Assembly: GCA_944323255.1 (NCBI GenBank)
Contig: CALURU010000013.1
Coordinates: 1-64,000 of the forward strand
Length of the DNA stretch: 64,000 nt
From: Candidatus Gastranaerophilales bacterium
Lineage (GTDB): Bacteria; Cyanobacteriota; Vampirovibrionia; Gastranaerophilales; Gastranaerophilaceae
Reading direction: 5' to 3'
Shown: piece after piece, positions 35,188 to 44,119 of the stretch
How positions within the stretch are numbered: position 1 is the stretch's first letter
Layout of the letters: the number at the start of each line of letters is the position of its first letter
The notes under the pieces: generated by a model
Told to the model about the DNA's origin: nothing
Databases searched by the model: none
The model's input: only the letters and a program-made list of their open reading frames with translations
Translations under genes and position numbers: made by a program

Positions 35188-35901
35188 ATGTTAAATTTAT
35201 ACGTCACATCATCAAACCGCAGAGAAGGAAAAACTTTTCTTGCAGCAGGATTAGCTGCTACAATGCAAAGTTTAGGATATTCTACGAGTGTTTATAAACC
35301 TATTCAAACAAACGGGATTGAACATAACGGTTTTATGCAGTCTCCGGATTTAACTTATGTTAAGACGATTGACCCTTATATAAATACACATTTTTCATAT
35401 TTATATAAATCCGATATGGAACCTTTGATTGCTTCCGAGCTTGAAAATGAGCCTATTGATATAGAACTTATTGCACGAGAGTATCAGAGGATAGCGGCAA
35501 CATCTGACTGTACTATAATTGATGGTGATTGCGGACTTTTGAGTCCAATCGCTCCTGCTGTTCAAACGGTTGATCTGGTAAAGAAATTACAGCTTCCAAG
35601 TGTTTTTGTAGTGACTCCGAGAGAAGATTCGATTAATGATACACTGCTTTCAATTTATACCGCACAGGAAAAGGGGCTTGAAATAAGAGGAGTAGTTATA
35701 AATAATATTAAGGAAGATTGTCCGAAGCATTTGTTAAATGCAATACCAAGAGTTATAGAAGAATACACTAATATAAAAATACTGGGTTTGATTTCACACC
35801 TTGATGGCAAATTCTCACCGGAAGATTTAATTACAAATGTTTTAAACGGGGTTGATATTGAAAGTATTTTTAATGTAAAGATAGAAAAACTGGAATTATG
35901 A
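35188..35901 (+). CDS. dethiobiotin synthetase-like P-loop ATPase
   Basis: 237 residues of the BioD/CobB-type P-loop family. SSNRREGKTFLAAGLAATMQSLGY (P-loop around 9-18) and YKPIQTNG are BioD-like; TIIDGDCGLLSPI replaces the usual EGAGG motif; VVTPREDSINDTLLSIYTAQEKGLEIRGVVINNI is typical. A dethiobiotin synthetase role is plausible, but no other biotin gene is adjacent and the P-loop (REGKTF) is short, so a related amidoligase is possible. No Shine-Dalgarno site. Its stop overlaps rsmD by 4 bases. Confidence 0.75.
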   Translation: MLNLYVTSSNRREGKTFLAAGLAATMQSLGYSTSVYKPIQTNGIEHNGFMQSPDLTYVKTIDPYINTHFSYLYKSDMEPLIASELENEPIDIELIAREYQRIAATSDCTIIDGDCGLLSPIAPAVQTVDLVKKLQLPSVFVVTPREDSINDTLLSIYTAQEKGLEIRGVVINNIKEDCPKHLLNAIPRVIEEYTNIKILGLISHLDGKFSPEDLITNVLNGVDIESIFNVKIEKLEL

Positions 35902-36404
35902 TAATAACGGCAGGAAAATATAAAGGACGCAAGCTTGCCGTACCGGATGAAAGTATTACAAGACCAACGCTTTCCAAGGTAAGGATGGGGGTTTTTAATA
36001 CGCTCTATTCTATGATTGGTGATTTTGAGGGAAAAACTTTTCTTGATGTATTCGGCGGTTCGGGGGTGATGGGGCTGGAAGCTTTGTCAAGAGGCTTTTT
36101 TAGTGTAAAGGTGTTTGAGAAAAATCCTAAAGCTGTAGAGGTCATTAAAAAAAACTATAATCAACTAGGCTTGAAGCCGGATTTGCAGGTCGGAGACAGT
36201 GAGAGACTTGCAAAAAAACTGGATGAGTGTTTTGATGTCGTATATATTGACCCCCCTTATATGAGTGATTTATATGAGAAAATTTTGGAGTCAGTAAATG
36301 GCAGAATTATTGTTGTAGAAGGAATAAAAGATATCGATTTTAGAGGATATGAATTAATAAAGACAAAAAATTACGGTGGCAAGATGGTTAGTTTTTTGAG
36401 ATAA
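35898..36404 (+). CDS. rsmD: 16S rRNA (guanine966-N2)-methyltransferase
   Basis: 168 residues. The RsmD start (MIITAGKYKGRKLAVPDESITRPTLSKVRMGVFN), SAM motif DVFGGSGVMGLEALSRG (50-66) and catalytic DPPY (118-121) are all present. It methylates G966 in helix 31 of 16S rRNA. Slightly short of the usual 180-200 residues at the C-terminus. ATGA overlap with the upstream gene. Last gene of the 34754-36404 operon; rsmD is often followed by coaD, which is absent here. Confidence 0.94.
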   Translation: MIITAGKYKGRKLAVPDESITRPTLSKVRMGVFNTLYSMIGDFEGKTFLDVFGGSGVMGLEALSRGFFSVKVFEKNPKAVEVIKKNYNQLGLKPDLQVGDSERLAKKLDECFDVVYIDPPYMSDLYEKILESVNGRIIVVEGIKDIDFRGYELIKTKNYGGKMVSFLR

Positions 36405-36424
36405 AAATTTTAGGGATTTATAAC

Positions 36425-36565
36425 GCAGTTTACACTTAAAAAGCTGAAATCGTCACCCTGAACTTGTTTCAGGGTCTTACCACCGGCAAGATTCCGAAAC
36501 AAGTTCGGAATGACATTATGGCTATATTTCAAGCATATTTTGTGTAAAGTTGTATATAAGTCCCA
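36425..36565. repeat. dispersed repeat interrupted by a palindromic insert
   Basis: The left part (GCAGTTTACACTTAAAAAGC) and right part (TGTGTAAAGTTGTATATAAG, then TCCCA, 36541-36565) match the compact copy at 649-700. Between them sit about 90 bases, including a CACCCTGAACTTGTTTCAGG / CCGAAACAAGTTCGGAATGA palindrome set (36451-36514) related to the widespread TCATTCTGA-type intergenic repeat. Confidence 0.6.
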
Positions 36566-36614
36566 AATTTTATGTATTGCTTTGAAATTTTGTTCTCATT
36601 ATAATCAACTTAGA

Positions 36615-38981
36615 ATGAGTATTGTCCAAAAATCACAAAAAGCACTAGAATACGATAAAATATTAGCCGAATTAGCAAAGTTTGCAAAGACAGAACAGTC
36701 TAAAAAACTCTGTTTGGAGCTAACACCTTATGTTACGCCGGAGGATATTCAAGCGCAGGTTATTTTGACCCGTGAGGCAAAAGATGTTCTTGATTTAGCA
36801 AGGGATATTCCGGTAGAAAAGGTTCCTGATTTTCTAAAATTGAGAGAAAAAAGTGAGTATTTTGTAGAGGAAGAACTTGTAGATATTGCTAAGGCTATGA
36901 GAACTTCAAGAATTGTGAGAAATTTCTTGAAAGAAAATCTTCCATTTGATGCTTCAATGCAGAATCTGGCTGATAAGTTATTTTCTGATAAGCAGTTTGA
37001 AGAGAAGATTCTTAATACTTTTGATGAAAATTGTACTGTAAAACAGAATGCGAATCCTGAACTAAAGGGGTTGTATTCATCCCTAAAAGATACGGAATCA
37101 AATTTGAAACAGAAGGTTCAAGAGCTTATGAACTCTCCTGAATTTCAGAAACATTTGCAGGAAAATATTTACACAATGCGTGATGACAGAATTGTTTTTC
37201 AGGTAAAAGCATCATCCAAAAGTAAGGTTGGCGGTATTGTGCACGATGTTTCCGCTACAAATAAAACTTTTTATATTGAGCCGGCACAAATAGTTCCGAT
37301 AAATAATAAAATTCGTGAGTTAAAATCGAAAATTTATGCAGAAATTATTCGTATATTAACAGCATTAAGTTTTGAAGTCCGAAAAGAGATGGATAATTTA
37401 ATAAGGATGGAAAAAATTCTGGCAGAGATAGATTTCCATTTCGCTAAAGCAAGATATGCGGTAAAAATTCAGGCAGTTGAGCCTGTAGTTAGCAGAGAAA
37501 AAAGTATCAAGATTGATTTAATGCGTCATCCTCTTTTAATCGGTCGGGTAGAAAATATTGTAGAAAATGATTTTGAAATAGGCAGAGGTTATAAATCTGT
37601 TATAATTACAGGTTCAAATACGGGCGGTAAAACTGTTGCATTAAAGACAGTAGGCTTATTCATACTGATGATGAAGTCCGGAATGTTTCTACCTTGTGCA
37701 GAAGCGCATATTTACCCTTTTGAAAAAGTGCTTGCTGATATTGGTGACGAACAGAGTATTTTGCAGAATTTATCAACATTTTCATCGCATATGACAAATG
37801 TTATAGACATTATGGAACAGGCTGATAGTGAAACTTTTGTATTAATAGATGAGTTGTGTGCCGGAACTGATCCGCAAGAAGGTGCTGTTCTTGCAGAAGT
37901 TATTTTGAAAGATCTTGCATCCAAACAGGCTCAATCTATTATAACTACGCATTATGGTGAATTAAAAACCTTAGAGTATACTGATCCATATTTTAAGAAT
38001 GCAAGTGTAGAATTTGATGTTGAATCTCTTTCTCCTACCTATAAGTTAATAATAGGCATTCCAGGGTTAAGCAACGCAATAGCAATTGCGTCAAACCTCG
38101 GTATGGCAGAAGATTTGGTCTGGAAGGCAAAAGAATTACTGATTACACAAAGAGATACATCAAGTCTTGTTGTGGAAAGACTTCAGGATACGCAGCAGAG
38201 ATTGGATGTAAATTTAAAAGAGGCTGAGGTCAGAAATGCTGAGGCAGATGAGCTGAAAAAACATTATGAGAAAGAATTAAGCGAACATAAAAAAGAAAAG
38301 AAAAAGGCTTTAAAAGTTATAAAGGATAGATTTGAAGATCAGCTTGAAGGGGCTAAAACTGAAATAAAAGAAATTTTGAGCGAATTAAGGCAGGAAAAGT
38401 CAGAGAAGATAGCAAGAAGATCTTACGCAAGATTAGCCCAGCTGGAGCAAAATTTCCGTGCAGATATGCATTCTCTGGAGGAAAAAGAGCAGTATGCCGA
38501 ACTAGATTGGGATCAGGTTCAAATTAATGACAAGGTTATGATTAAAGATTTGAACCAGCAGGTTACGGTACTCTCATTACCGGATAAGAATGACACGCTC
38601 TATATTCAGATGGGAATGATAAAGACCAAGGTAAAGAAGGATAAATTGGCTGTATATAATCCGCAGCTTGCAAAAAAAGTTAATTTACCGCTCGGAGCTG
38701 TAAAAAAGGAATCCTCTTTTACATTAAAGAAGTATGATATTTCTAATACCCTTGACTTGAGAGGCGAGAGAGTGGAAGAGGCTCTGGATAATTTGGAGGC
38801 TTATCTGGATAAGGCAAGTCTTGCAAACCTTTCACCTGTTTATATAATACACGGTCACGGAACAGGGGCACTTAAATCTGCAGTAAGGGATTTTATTGCG
38901 ACCTCACCTTATGTGGCAAAATATCGTGTAGGAGAAGAAGCAGAGGGTGGCGACGGTGTCAGTGTTATAGACATAAAGTAG
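36615..38981 (+). CDS. mutS2: MutS2 / Rqc2-associated ribosome-rescue ATPase
   Basis: 788 residues. A MutS-type ABC ATPase core with Walker A (GSNTGGKTVALKT, about 333-345), Walker B region FVLIDELCAGTDPQEGAVLAE and TTHYGELK. A long coiled coil follows (about 500-620), then a KOW-like segment and a C-terminal Smr nuclease domain (TLDLRGERVEEAL...IIHGHGTGALKSAVRDF). MutS2 splits collided ribosomes in bacteria with RqcH/RqcP, and has also been tied to suppression of recombination. rqcP is nearby at 33051. The start at ATG 36615 is the first with the family's N-terminus; an earlier ATG at 36510 lies in the repeat. Confidence 0.94.
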   Translation: MSIVQKSQKALEYDKILAELAKFAKTEQSKKLCLELTPYVTPEDIQAQVILTREAKDVLDLARDIPVEKVPDFLKLREKSEYFVEEELVDIAKAMRTSRIVRNFLKENLPFDASMQNLADKLFSDKQFEEKILNTFDENCTVKQNANPELKGLYSSLKDTESNLKQKVQELMNSPEFQKHLQENIYTMRDDRIVFQVKASSKSKVGGIVHDVSATNKTFYIEPAQIVPINNKIRELKSKIYAEIIRILTALSFEVRKEMDNLIRMEKILAEIDFHFAKARYAVKIQAVEPVVSREKSIKIDLMRHPLLIGRVENIVENDFEIGRGYKSVIITGSNTGGKTVALKTVGLFILMMKSGMFLPCAEAHIYPFEKVLADIGDEQSILQNLSTFSSHMTNVIDIMEQADSETFVLIDELCAGTDPQEGAVLAEVILKDLASKQAQSIITTHYGELKTLEYTDPYFKNASVEFDVESLSPTYKLIIGIPGLSNAIAIASNLGMAEDLVWKAKELLITQRDTSSLVVERLQDTQQRLDVNLKEAEVRNAEADELKKHYEKELSEHKKEKKKALKVIKDRFEDQLEGAKTEIKEILSELRQEKSEKIARRSYARLAQLEQNFRADMHSLEEKEQYAELDWDQVQINDKVMIKDLNQQVTVLSLPDKNDTLYIQMGMIKTKVKKDKLAVYNPQLAKKVNLPLGAVKKESSFTLKKYDISNTLDLRGERVEEALDNLEAYLDKASLANLSPVYIIHGHGTGALKSAVRDFIATSPYVAKYRVGEEAEGGDGVSVIDIK

Positions 38982-39065
38982 TTTGACATAAACATTTATT
39001 GGCGATAAGTTAGTGAATAATTTTGCAAAAAATTAAAAATGGATATTAAGGGCAATTAAAAAATA

Positions 39066-40298
39066 ATGAATAATAAATGGGTAAGATTTACACTGATATT
39101 TATTGGCGCAATGTTTTATTTCTTTGCGAATTTCCAAAGGATTGCAATCCCGGGAGCCGTATTTGATGTTCTTCAGCACGAACTCAGAGTTAGCGCTCCT
39201 TATATTACCGCATTTGGCGCAATTTTTATGTACATTTATGCTTTCAGCCAGCTAGTGAATGGTGTTTTGGTTGACAGATACGGCGGCTTGAGGGTAATGA
39301 TGGCGGGGGGTGTTGTTCTTGCGCTCGGCTGTCTTTTGTTCCCTGCGACATCTAACCTTGCTTTAATGTATTTTTCACGTGCGCTTGTGGGGCTTGGCGG
39401 AAGTATGTTTTATCTGAGTTTGATAAGAGAATTGAGAGAATGTTTTTCAGATAAAAATTTTGGTATTGCAATTTCAGTAATGCTTTGTATCGGCTATTCC
39501 GGAGGAATTGTTGCAAATGCTCCTTTTGTTTTTGCTATGAAATATCTCGCTTGGCGTGAAATCTTGTTTATTTTAGCAGGAGTTGTTGTTGCAGCTCTTT
39601 TGATTTTTATTCTTTTGTCTGCAAAAATTAAGTTTCCTGAAATTAATAAAAACGTTAAGTTAAGAATACTGCCATTTAGGCTTGTATTACACAAAAGACA
39701 TAATAGAAATTTGTTTAGTTTTGCTTGCTGTAATTTTGGAATTTCATATGCAATACAGGCAATTCTGGGCAAAAAGTTTCTTGAAGATTTCTGTTTAATG
39801 TCATCTTCAAAAGCTGCTATGGTGCTTTCCGGCATGGCGGTTATTGCGGCTGTTTTTAATATAGTAAATGCCGCCTTCTGCAGAATGTGCCATAATCATA
39901 GAGTTATTTTTCTAAAAAATGCTTCAGTCATAACTTTCGTTTCGCTTTTATTAATTTGTATATTTTTGATATTTAATATTAGAACAGATGCAATTGCAAT
40001 AATCTTTTGTATTCTTGCAGCCAATGCAAGCTTAACTTCACTTCTTGTTCCGGTTCTTCATCTTACTAACAGAAAAATGATATCGGGTACAGCAGTGAGC
40101 ATAATGAATTTCTGTTTCTTTATGATGGTTGGTATTCTAGGTACTGCTGCAGGATTTTTGCTTAATGTTTTTGCTCCGCAAAAGATTGGAAATGTCCTTG
40201 TTTATTCAAATAAGTCTTACCTGCTTGTTTTCGGACTGTTCTTTATAATTAGTGTTTTTGAAATGTACAAAGCAATGAAGCTTTCTAATAAATATTAA
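39066..40298 (+). CDS. major facilitator superfamily transporter
   Basis: 410 residues with about 12 hydrophobic segments. The MFS loop 2-3 motif is seen as LVNGVLVDRYGGLRVMM (about 60-76); YFSRALVGLGGSMFYLSLIRELRE is the following helix. It ends with a short basic tail. Substrate not deducible; no linked regulator or pathway gene. The ribosome site is weak (AAGGG, about 13 bases upstream). It is followed by a paired-palindrome repeat. Confidence 0.88.
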   Translation: MNNKWVRFTLIFIGAMFYFFANFQRIAIPGAVFDVLQHELRVSAPYITAFGAIFMYIYAFSQLVNGVLVDRYGGLRVMMAGGVVLALGCLLFPATSNLALMYFSRALVGLGGSMFYLSLIRELRECFSDKNFGIAISVMLCIGYSGGIVANAPFVFAMKYLAWREILFILAGVVVAALLIFILLSAKIKFPEINKNVKLRILPFRLVLHKRHNRNLFSFACCNFGISYAIQAILGKKFLEDFCLMSSSKAAMVLSGMAVIAAVFNIVNAAFCRMCHNHRVIFLKNASVITFVSLLLICIFLIFNIRTDAIAIIFCILAANASLTSLLVPVLHLTNRKMISGTAVSIMNFCFFMMVGILGTAAGFLLNVFAPQKIGNVLVYSNKSYLLVFGLFFIISVFEMYKAMKLSNKY

Positions 40299-40301
40299 TA
40301 T

Positions 40302-40437
40302 GTTATTGTCGGCTTGGTAAAGCCGACCTACATTATTTTTTGTCAAATATACAAATAGATATTGCATCATATATTTTTAAATTAACAAAGCATACATTAA
40401 TAAATGTGTAGGTCGGCTTTACCAAGCCGACAATAAC
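40302..40437. repeat. 136 bp paired-palindrome element, copy 2
   Basis: Arm 40302-40331 (GTTATTGTCGGCTTGGTAAA...CCGACCTAC) and its exact reverse complement at 40408-40437 enclose about 76 AT-rich bases. The two 30-base arms are perfect inverted copies. It lies between the convergent MFS and coaE genes. Confidence 0.85.
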
Positions 40438-40442
40438 TAAAA

Positions 40443-41009
40443 TTAAGAGTTAATTATGCCGGAAATATTATTGAGGACTAAATCCGTTTGTGTTTTTAAA
40501 TCAGTGAGAGTTAAGTTATTGTATATCACAAAGTCGGATTTCTGTATTTTTTCTTCCTCTGCTCCCTGTGATTGAATCCTTCTTAGGGCTTCTTCTTTTG
40601 TAAAATTATTCCTTTTCATAAGGCGTTCAAGCCGGATATTTGAGTCAGCCGAAACAAAAATAATCCTGTCGAAAAGTTTGTCAAACCCTGTTTCAAACAG
40701 AAGCGGTACTGATATAAAGACAATGGGCTGATTTTGTTCAAAAATCTTTAAAATTTCTTGTTTAACCTGAGGGTGAATGATTTTTTCCAGCTTCTTTTTT
40801 AAATCAGGATTTAAAAAAACTAATTCTCCAAGCTTTTTCCTGTCGATTTTTCCGTCTGTAAAAACATCATATCCGTAGAAATCCTTTAGGTTTTCAAGAA
40901 TTTTATGAGCAATTTTGTCGGTATCATACACGGGATATTTTTCGGAAATTATTTTTTCCACCTGAGATTTGCCGGAAGCTATATTACCCGTTATTGCTAC
41001 TTTGAGCAT
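40443..41009 (-). CDS. coaE: dephospho-CoA kinase
   Basis: 188 residues. P-loop GNIASGKS (8-15), YDTDKIAHKIL (the DxD-AHxL motif), IHPQVKQEI, VPLLFETGFDKLFDRIIFVSA and RRIQSQG are all CoaE signatures. It catalyses the last step of CoA synthesis. Its start lies 26 bases inside the 3' end of the pseudouridine synthase gene, with GAGGGAA as ribosome site, so the two are coupled. Confidence 0.95.
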   Translation of the reverse strand: MLKVAITGNIASGKSQVEKIISEKYPVYDTDKIAHKILENLKDFYGYDVFTDGKIDRKKLGELVFLNPDLKKKLEKIIHPQVKQEILKIFEQNQPIVFISVPLLFETGFDKLFDRIIFVSADSNIRLERLMKRNNFTKEEALRRIQSQGAEEEKIQKSDFVIYNNLTLTDLKTQTDLVLNNISGIINS

Positions 41010-41745
41010 ATTCCCTCTTTATTTTTGCAATGTAGTTTTTGAGTTCCTTAACCTGTTTGGGTTTGAGCGCTTTGACCTGACCTCTTTTCATACCCTCAAG
41101 TGTAATTGTTGCGTGCTGTATACGCTTGAGGCTTTCAACTTCAAACCCCAGTTTTGCAAACATTTTTCTAATCTGACGGTTTATTCCCTGATAAAGCGTT
41201 ACCTGAATTGCAGAAGAATTTGTGCCAATCTCGACCGGTAAAGTCTCTGCGTAAGCTGTTTTCTTTTCACCGGTGTCAGTTTCAATTTCTATACCCTCAA
41301 ACATTTTTTTTGCATCATCTGGTGTAAATTTCCCGTTAATATGCACCAAATATACTTTTGGGACTTTTATGGACGGGTGCGTCATATCGTTTATAAGCTC
41401 GCCGTCATTTGTAAGTATAATAAGCCCTGTAGAGTCTTTATCAAGGCGTCCTACCGGTTTGAGGTGTTTTAATTCAGCAGGAATTATGTCATAAATAGTT
41501 TTTCTGTTTTTCTCATCGTCAGAAGTTGTAATATATCCTGCTGGTTTGAAGAATTTGTAATACTCAAGGTTTTGCGGTCTTACAAGTTTATTATCCACAT
41601 AAACCTTGTCTTTTTCTCTTACGTGAAATCCGAGTTCTTCAACAACTCTATCGTTAACACGCACTCTGCCCGCCAGAATAAGTTCATCGGCTTTCCTTCT
41701 GGAACAAATTCCGGTTGATGCTATGTATTTGTTTAAACGGGGCAT
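40984..41745 (-). CDS. RluB/RsuA-family pseudouridine synthase
   Basis: 253 residues. An N-terminal S4 domain (2-60; RLNKYIASTGICSRRKADELI) and the catalytic domain with D102 in GRLDKDSTGLIILTNDG; INRQIRKMFAKLG is the conserved C-terminal motif. It modifies a uridine in 23S rRNA (RluB, U2605) or 16S rRNA (RsuA); the S4-linked TSTGICSRRKADELI form favours RluB. It overlaps coaE at its end and the thioesterase gene at its start (13 bases), forming a tight three-gene operon. Confidence 0.93.
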   Translation of the reverse strand: MPRLNKYIASTGICSRRKADELILAGRVRVNDRVVEELGFHVREKDKVYVDNKLVRPQNLEYYKFFKPAGYITTSDDEKNRKTIYDIIPAELKHLKPVGRLDKDSTGLIILTNDGELINDMTHPSIKVPKVYLVHINGKFTPDDAKKMFEGIEIETDTGEKKTAYAETLPVEIGTNSSAIQVTLYQGINRQIRKMFAKLGFEVESLKRIQHATITLEGMKRGQVKALKPKQVKELKNYIAKIKREYAQSSNNG

Positions 41746-42149
41746 GATAAAACCTTTTCAAATGCATTTTTCAAAACTTCAGGCATTCTTCTATGCAGCC
41801 TGCCGTCGTTATGAACCGCCACAACTTCAAATTCTGCCTGTAAAAATAATTTGTTGCTTTCTTTGTTTCTGATTGTCTGTTCAAAAACAATTGTAACAGG
41901 AGTTATTTTTTTAACTTCAGTCTCAACTATAACAATATCATTAAGTTTTCCCGATGCTTTGTATCTGATGTTCATATTTGTAACCGGAAGAACAATGTCC
42001 TGTTTTTCCAGATCAAGCATATTTAATCCTGCGGATTCGCAAAGGTCAACTCTTCCCATCTCAAGCCATCTTAAATATGAACCGTGCCAGACTATTCCGA
42101 AAGAATCGGTATCAGAATAATAAACTTTTTGTTCAAATGTATGTTTCAT
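41733..42149 (-). CDS. hotdog-fold acyl-CoA thioesterase (YbgC/4HBT type)
   Basis: 138 residues. The 4-hydroxybenzoyl-CoA thioesterase signature YYSDTDSFGIVWHGSYLRWLEMGRVDL (10-36) includes the catalytic Asp (D15). It hydrolyses short or medium acyl-CoA or acyl-ACP. In many bacteria ybgC lies with Tol-Pal genes; here it heads an operon with the pseudouridine synthase and coaE. No clear ribosome site. Divergent from gloA. Confidence 0.9.
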   Translation of the reverse strand: MKHTFEQKVYYSDTDSFGIVWHGSYLRWLEMGRVDLCESAGLNMLDLEKQDIVLPVTNMNIRYKASGKLNDIVIVETEVKKITPVTIVFEQTIRNKESNKLFLQAEFEVVAVHNDGRLHRRMPEVLKNAFEKVLSCPV

Positions 42150-42164
42150 AAGATTATTCTACCA

Positions 42165-42173
42165 TGATATAAT
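42165..42173 (+). promoter_or_regulatory. extended -10 promoter of gloA
   Basis: TG-A-TATAAT, a perfect extended -10 element, 22 bases upstream of the gloA ATG. No good -35 is visible, as is common for this promoter type. Confidence 0.6.
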
Positions 42174-42194
42174 CAAGAATGTAAGGAGGGCAAT

Positions 42195-42578
42195 ATGAAA
42201 TTTTTACATACGATGATTAGAGTTAAAAACATTGATGAGTCTTTAAAATTTTATACAGAAGTTTTAAACATGAAGCTAGATCACAAAAAGAGATTGGATG
42301 ATTGCTGGTTGTACTTTTTAACTGACGAATCCGGCTGCACACAAATAGAATTAACTTATAACGACGAAACTCCCGAGGATGGTTATGATATCGGAAGCGG
42401 CTTTGGTCACTTTGCTTTTTGCGTAGAGTCTCTGGATGATTTTACCGCAAAAATAAATAAGCTAGGCTATTCCTATCTTTATCCCCCGTTTGATTTAACC
42501 GGCAAAGGTTCAAAAATTGCGTTCATAAAAGATCCCGACGGATATGAAATAGAATTAATTGAACAGGTAAAATGGTAG
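42195..42578 (+). CDS. gloA: lactoylglutathione lyase (glyoxalase I)
   Basis: 127 residues. Metal ligands H5 (LHTMIRV), E52 (QIELTYN), H72 (FGHFAFCV) and E120 (DGYEIELIE) sit where E. coli GloA has H5, E56, H74 and E122. KNIDESLKFYTEVLNMKL and KDPDGYEIELIE are family signatures. It converts the methylglyoxal-thiol hemithioacetal to the lactoyl thioester. AAGGAGGGC precedes the ATG. Confidence 0.93.
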   Translation: MKFLHTMIRVKNIDESLKFYTEVLNMKLDHKKRLDDCWLYFLTDESGCTQIELTYNDETPEDGYDIGSGFGHFAFCVESLDDFTAKINKLGYSYLYPPFDLTGKGSKIAFIKDPDGYEIELIEQVKW

Positions 42579-42580
42579 GG

Positions 42581-42673
42581 GTAGGGGTAAATGTATTGGG
42601 TTATTAAGTGAAACTACAGGTTTTGCGTCATCGTAGGGGTAAATGTATTGGGTTGTTAAGTGAAACTACAGGT
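42581..42673. repeat. two direct repeats, period 52 bp
   Basis: GTAGGGGTAAATGTATTGGG...AAGTGAAACTACAGGT (41 bases) occurs at 42581-42621 and 42633-42673 with a single difference. Related sequence is at 7096-7134 and a degenerate piece near 50481. Confidence 0.75.
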
Positions 42674-42708
42674 CTACCGTTAAAATACGCTGCAATTTCT
42701 AAAAACTT

Positions 42709-42744
42709 AAAAAAGGCTGTGCGCAACCGTTACAGTCTTTTTTT
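42709..42744 (+). terminator. terminator downstream of gloA
   Basis: AAGGCTGT pairs with ACAGTCTT (one G-T) around GCGCAACCGTT and is followed by eight or more T. It ends the gloA transcript about 130 bases past the stop. Confidence 0.75.
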
Positions 42745-42845
42745 TTGTTTTGTAATATTTCTTAACAGAAAGGCAATTCTTAAAGAAAAATTGACTTTAT
42801 ATATATGTATGGTTGAGAAATAAGGTAAGTAGATAGGAGGTTATC

Positions 42846-42995
42846 ATGAATATTGCATTGAGAAAATTAGCCATGATTGAAAAAGATATGATTCAGAGGG
42901 AAGAATCTGCAAGATTGGATGGATTTACCTGTCCAATTGATCACGCTTTAAAAGATAGAATTACAAAATTAATGGACAAAGTAAGAGCTCTATAA
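42846..42995 (+). CDS. 49-residue hypothetical protein
   Basis: A short gene with a near-perfect ribosome site (TAGGAGGTTATC, 6 bases before the ATG) and its own terminator at 43027-43060. The product (MNIALRKLAMIEKDMIQREE ... ending DRITKLMDKVRAL) is charged and almost wholly helical except for a central GFTCPIDH turn with a single Cys. The good signals on both sides argue for a real gene. Function unknown; a coiled-coil or regulatory peptide is possible. Confidence 0.7.
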   Translation: MNIALRKLAMIEKDMIQREESARLDGFTCPIDHALKDRITKLMDKVRAL

Positions 42996-43026
42996 TAAAG
43001 GCTCATAAAATACGAAATATAATAGT

Positions 43027-43060
43027 GCTGAGATACAAAAAATATCTTAGCTTTTTTTTT
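43027..43060 (+). terminator. terminator of the 49-residue gene
   Basis: GCTGAGATA pairs with TATCTTAGC (one G-T) around a 7-base A-rich loop, then ten T (43051-43060 region). Confidence 0.85.
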
Positions 43061-43102
43061 GTAATATATATGTTACATAACAAAATAATTAATCAGGTTT
43101 TA

Positions 43103-43111
43103 TGCTAAAAT
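43103..43111 (+). promoter_or_regulatory. extended -10 promoter of rsgA
   Basis: TG-C-TAAAAT, 7 bases before the rsgA ATG. Transcription would start at or within a few bases of the ATG, so the message would be almost leaderless, and no Shine-Dalgarno sequence is present in front of the ATG. Confidence 0.5.
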
Positions 43112-43117
43112 TATTTT

Positions 43118-44119
43118 ATGCAGAAAGGACAAATTTTTAAAATACATTCGGATTTTTATTATGTGCATTCTGACAGACAGGATTATGAGTGCAAAGTCCG
43201 TGAGGTTTTGAAAAAACAAAAACAAAAAATCTATGTGGGTGATTATGTGGAATTTGAAAGCGGAGCTATAGAGAAAATTCTTCCGAGAAAAAACTTTATA
43301 ACCCGCCCTACTGTTGCAAATGTGGATCAGGTCATAATAATATCAGCAGTCAAAGAACCTGATTTAAATTTTGTTCAGCTTAATCGATATGTCTCTTTTG
43401 CAAAATATCATAATCTTCCTGCTGTACTATGTTTTAATAAAAATGACTTGTCGGAAGATGACAGAACCATCGAGAAAGTATTTTCTATATATCAGCCCCT
43501 AGGATATGATATTTTATTTACGTCTGCTCTGGAAGGCTACGGGGTAGAAGATTTTAGGGAAATTTTAAACGGTAAAACTTCTGTTCTCTGCGGTGCTTCC
43601 GGAGTCGGGAAGTCAAGCTTGATCAATGCAGCCGCTCCAGGAAAGAATTTGAGAACTAAAAATGTTAGTGATAAAACAGGTAGAGGTGTGCATACAACCA
43701 GACATTGCGAAATTATTTCTCTGGATGAAGATTCCAGAATTGTTGATACACCGGGATTTAGCCATTTGAAATTTGATTTTTTAATGCCGGCGGAGGTAGG
43801 GAATTTGTTTCCGGAGATTGCTAAGTATAAACCGTTTTGCAAATTTCAGGACTGTTTGCACCTTACAGAAACAGGTTGTGCTGTAAAAGAACATATCAAT
43901 GAGATTGATGAGACAAGGTATAAAAGTTATGCCGAATTTGTTGAAGAAGCAAAAGAGTATAAAGAAAAAATAAAATATCAAGGCGTTAAGACTGAAGCTT
44001 TACACAAACAGCATTATAATAAGACAGCTGTAAAAATAAGTTCCAGAAAAAGAGAAGGCGCAAGAAATACAAAAAAACAAAATATTTATAAGGATGTCGA
44101 AAATGAAAGAATTGATTGA
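43118..44119 (+). CDS. rsgA: small ribosomal subunit biogenesis GTPase
   Basis: 333 residues. An OB domain (1-65) is followed by a circularly permuted GTPase: G4 (NKND) precedes G1 (GASGVGKSS) and G3 (DTPGF). The C-terminal zinc domain has CKFQDCLHLTETGCAV. It checks late 30S assembly. The C-terminus is a long Lys/Arg tail (about 285-333) that overlaps the next gene by 17 bases. No ribosome site precedes the ATG, and the promoter's -10 box lies just upstream. Confidence 0.95.
   Translation: MQKGQIFKIHSDFYYVHSDRQDYECKVREVLKKQKQKIYVGDYVEFESGAIEKILPRKNFITRPTVANVDQVIIISAVKEPDLNFVQLNRYVSFAKYHNLPAVLCFNKNDLSEDDRTIEKVFSIYQPLGYDILFTSALEGYGVEDFREILNGKTSVLCGASGVGKSSLINAAAPGKNLRTKNVSDKTGRGVHTTRHCEIISLDEDSRIVDTPGFSHLKFDFLMPAEVGNLFPEIAKYKPFCKFQDCLHLTETGCAVKEHINEIDETRYKSYAEFVEEAKEYKEKIKYQGVKTEALHKQHYNKTAVKISSRKREGARNTKKQNIYKDVENERID

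Noticed and set aside
42608-42823. 71-residue open frame across the 52 bp direct repeats
   Set aside because: It spans repeats and a terminator and has no ribosome site.
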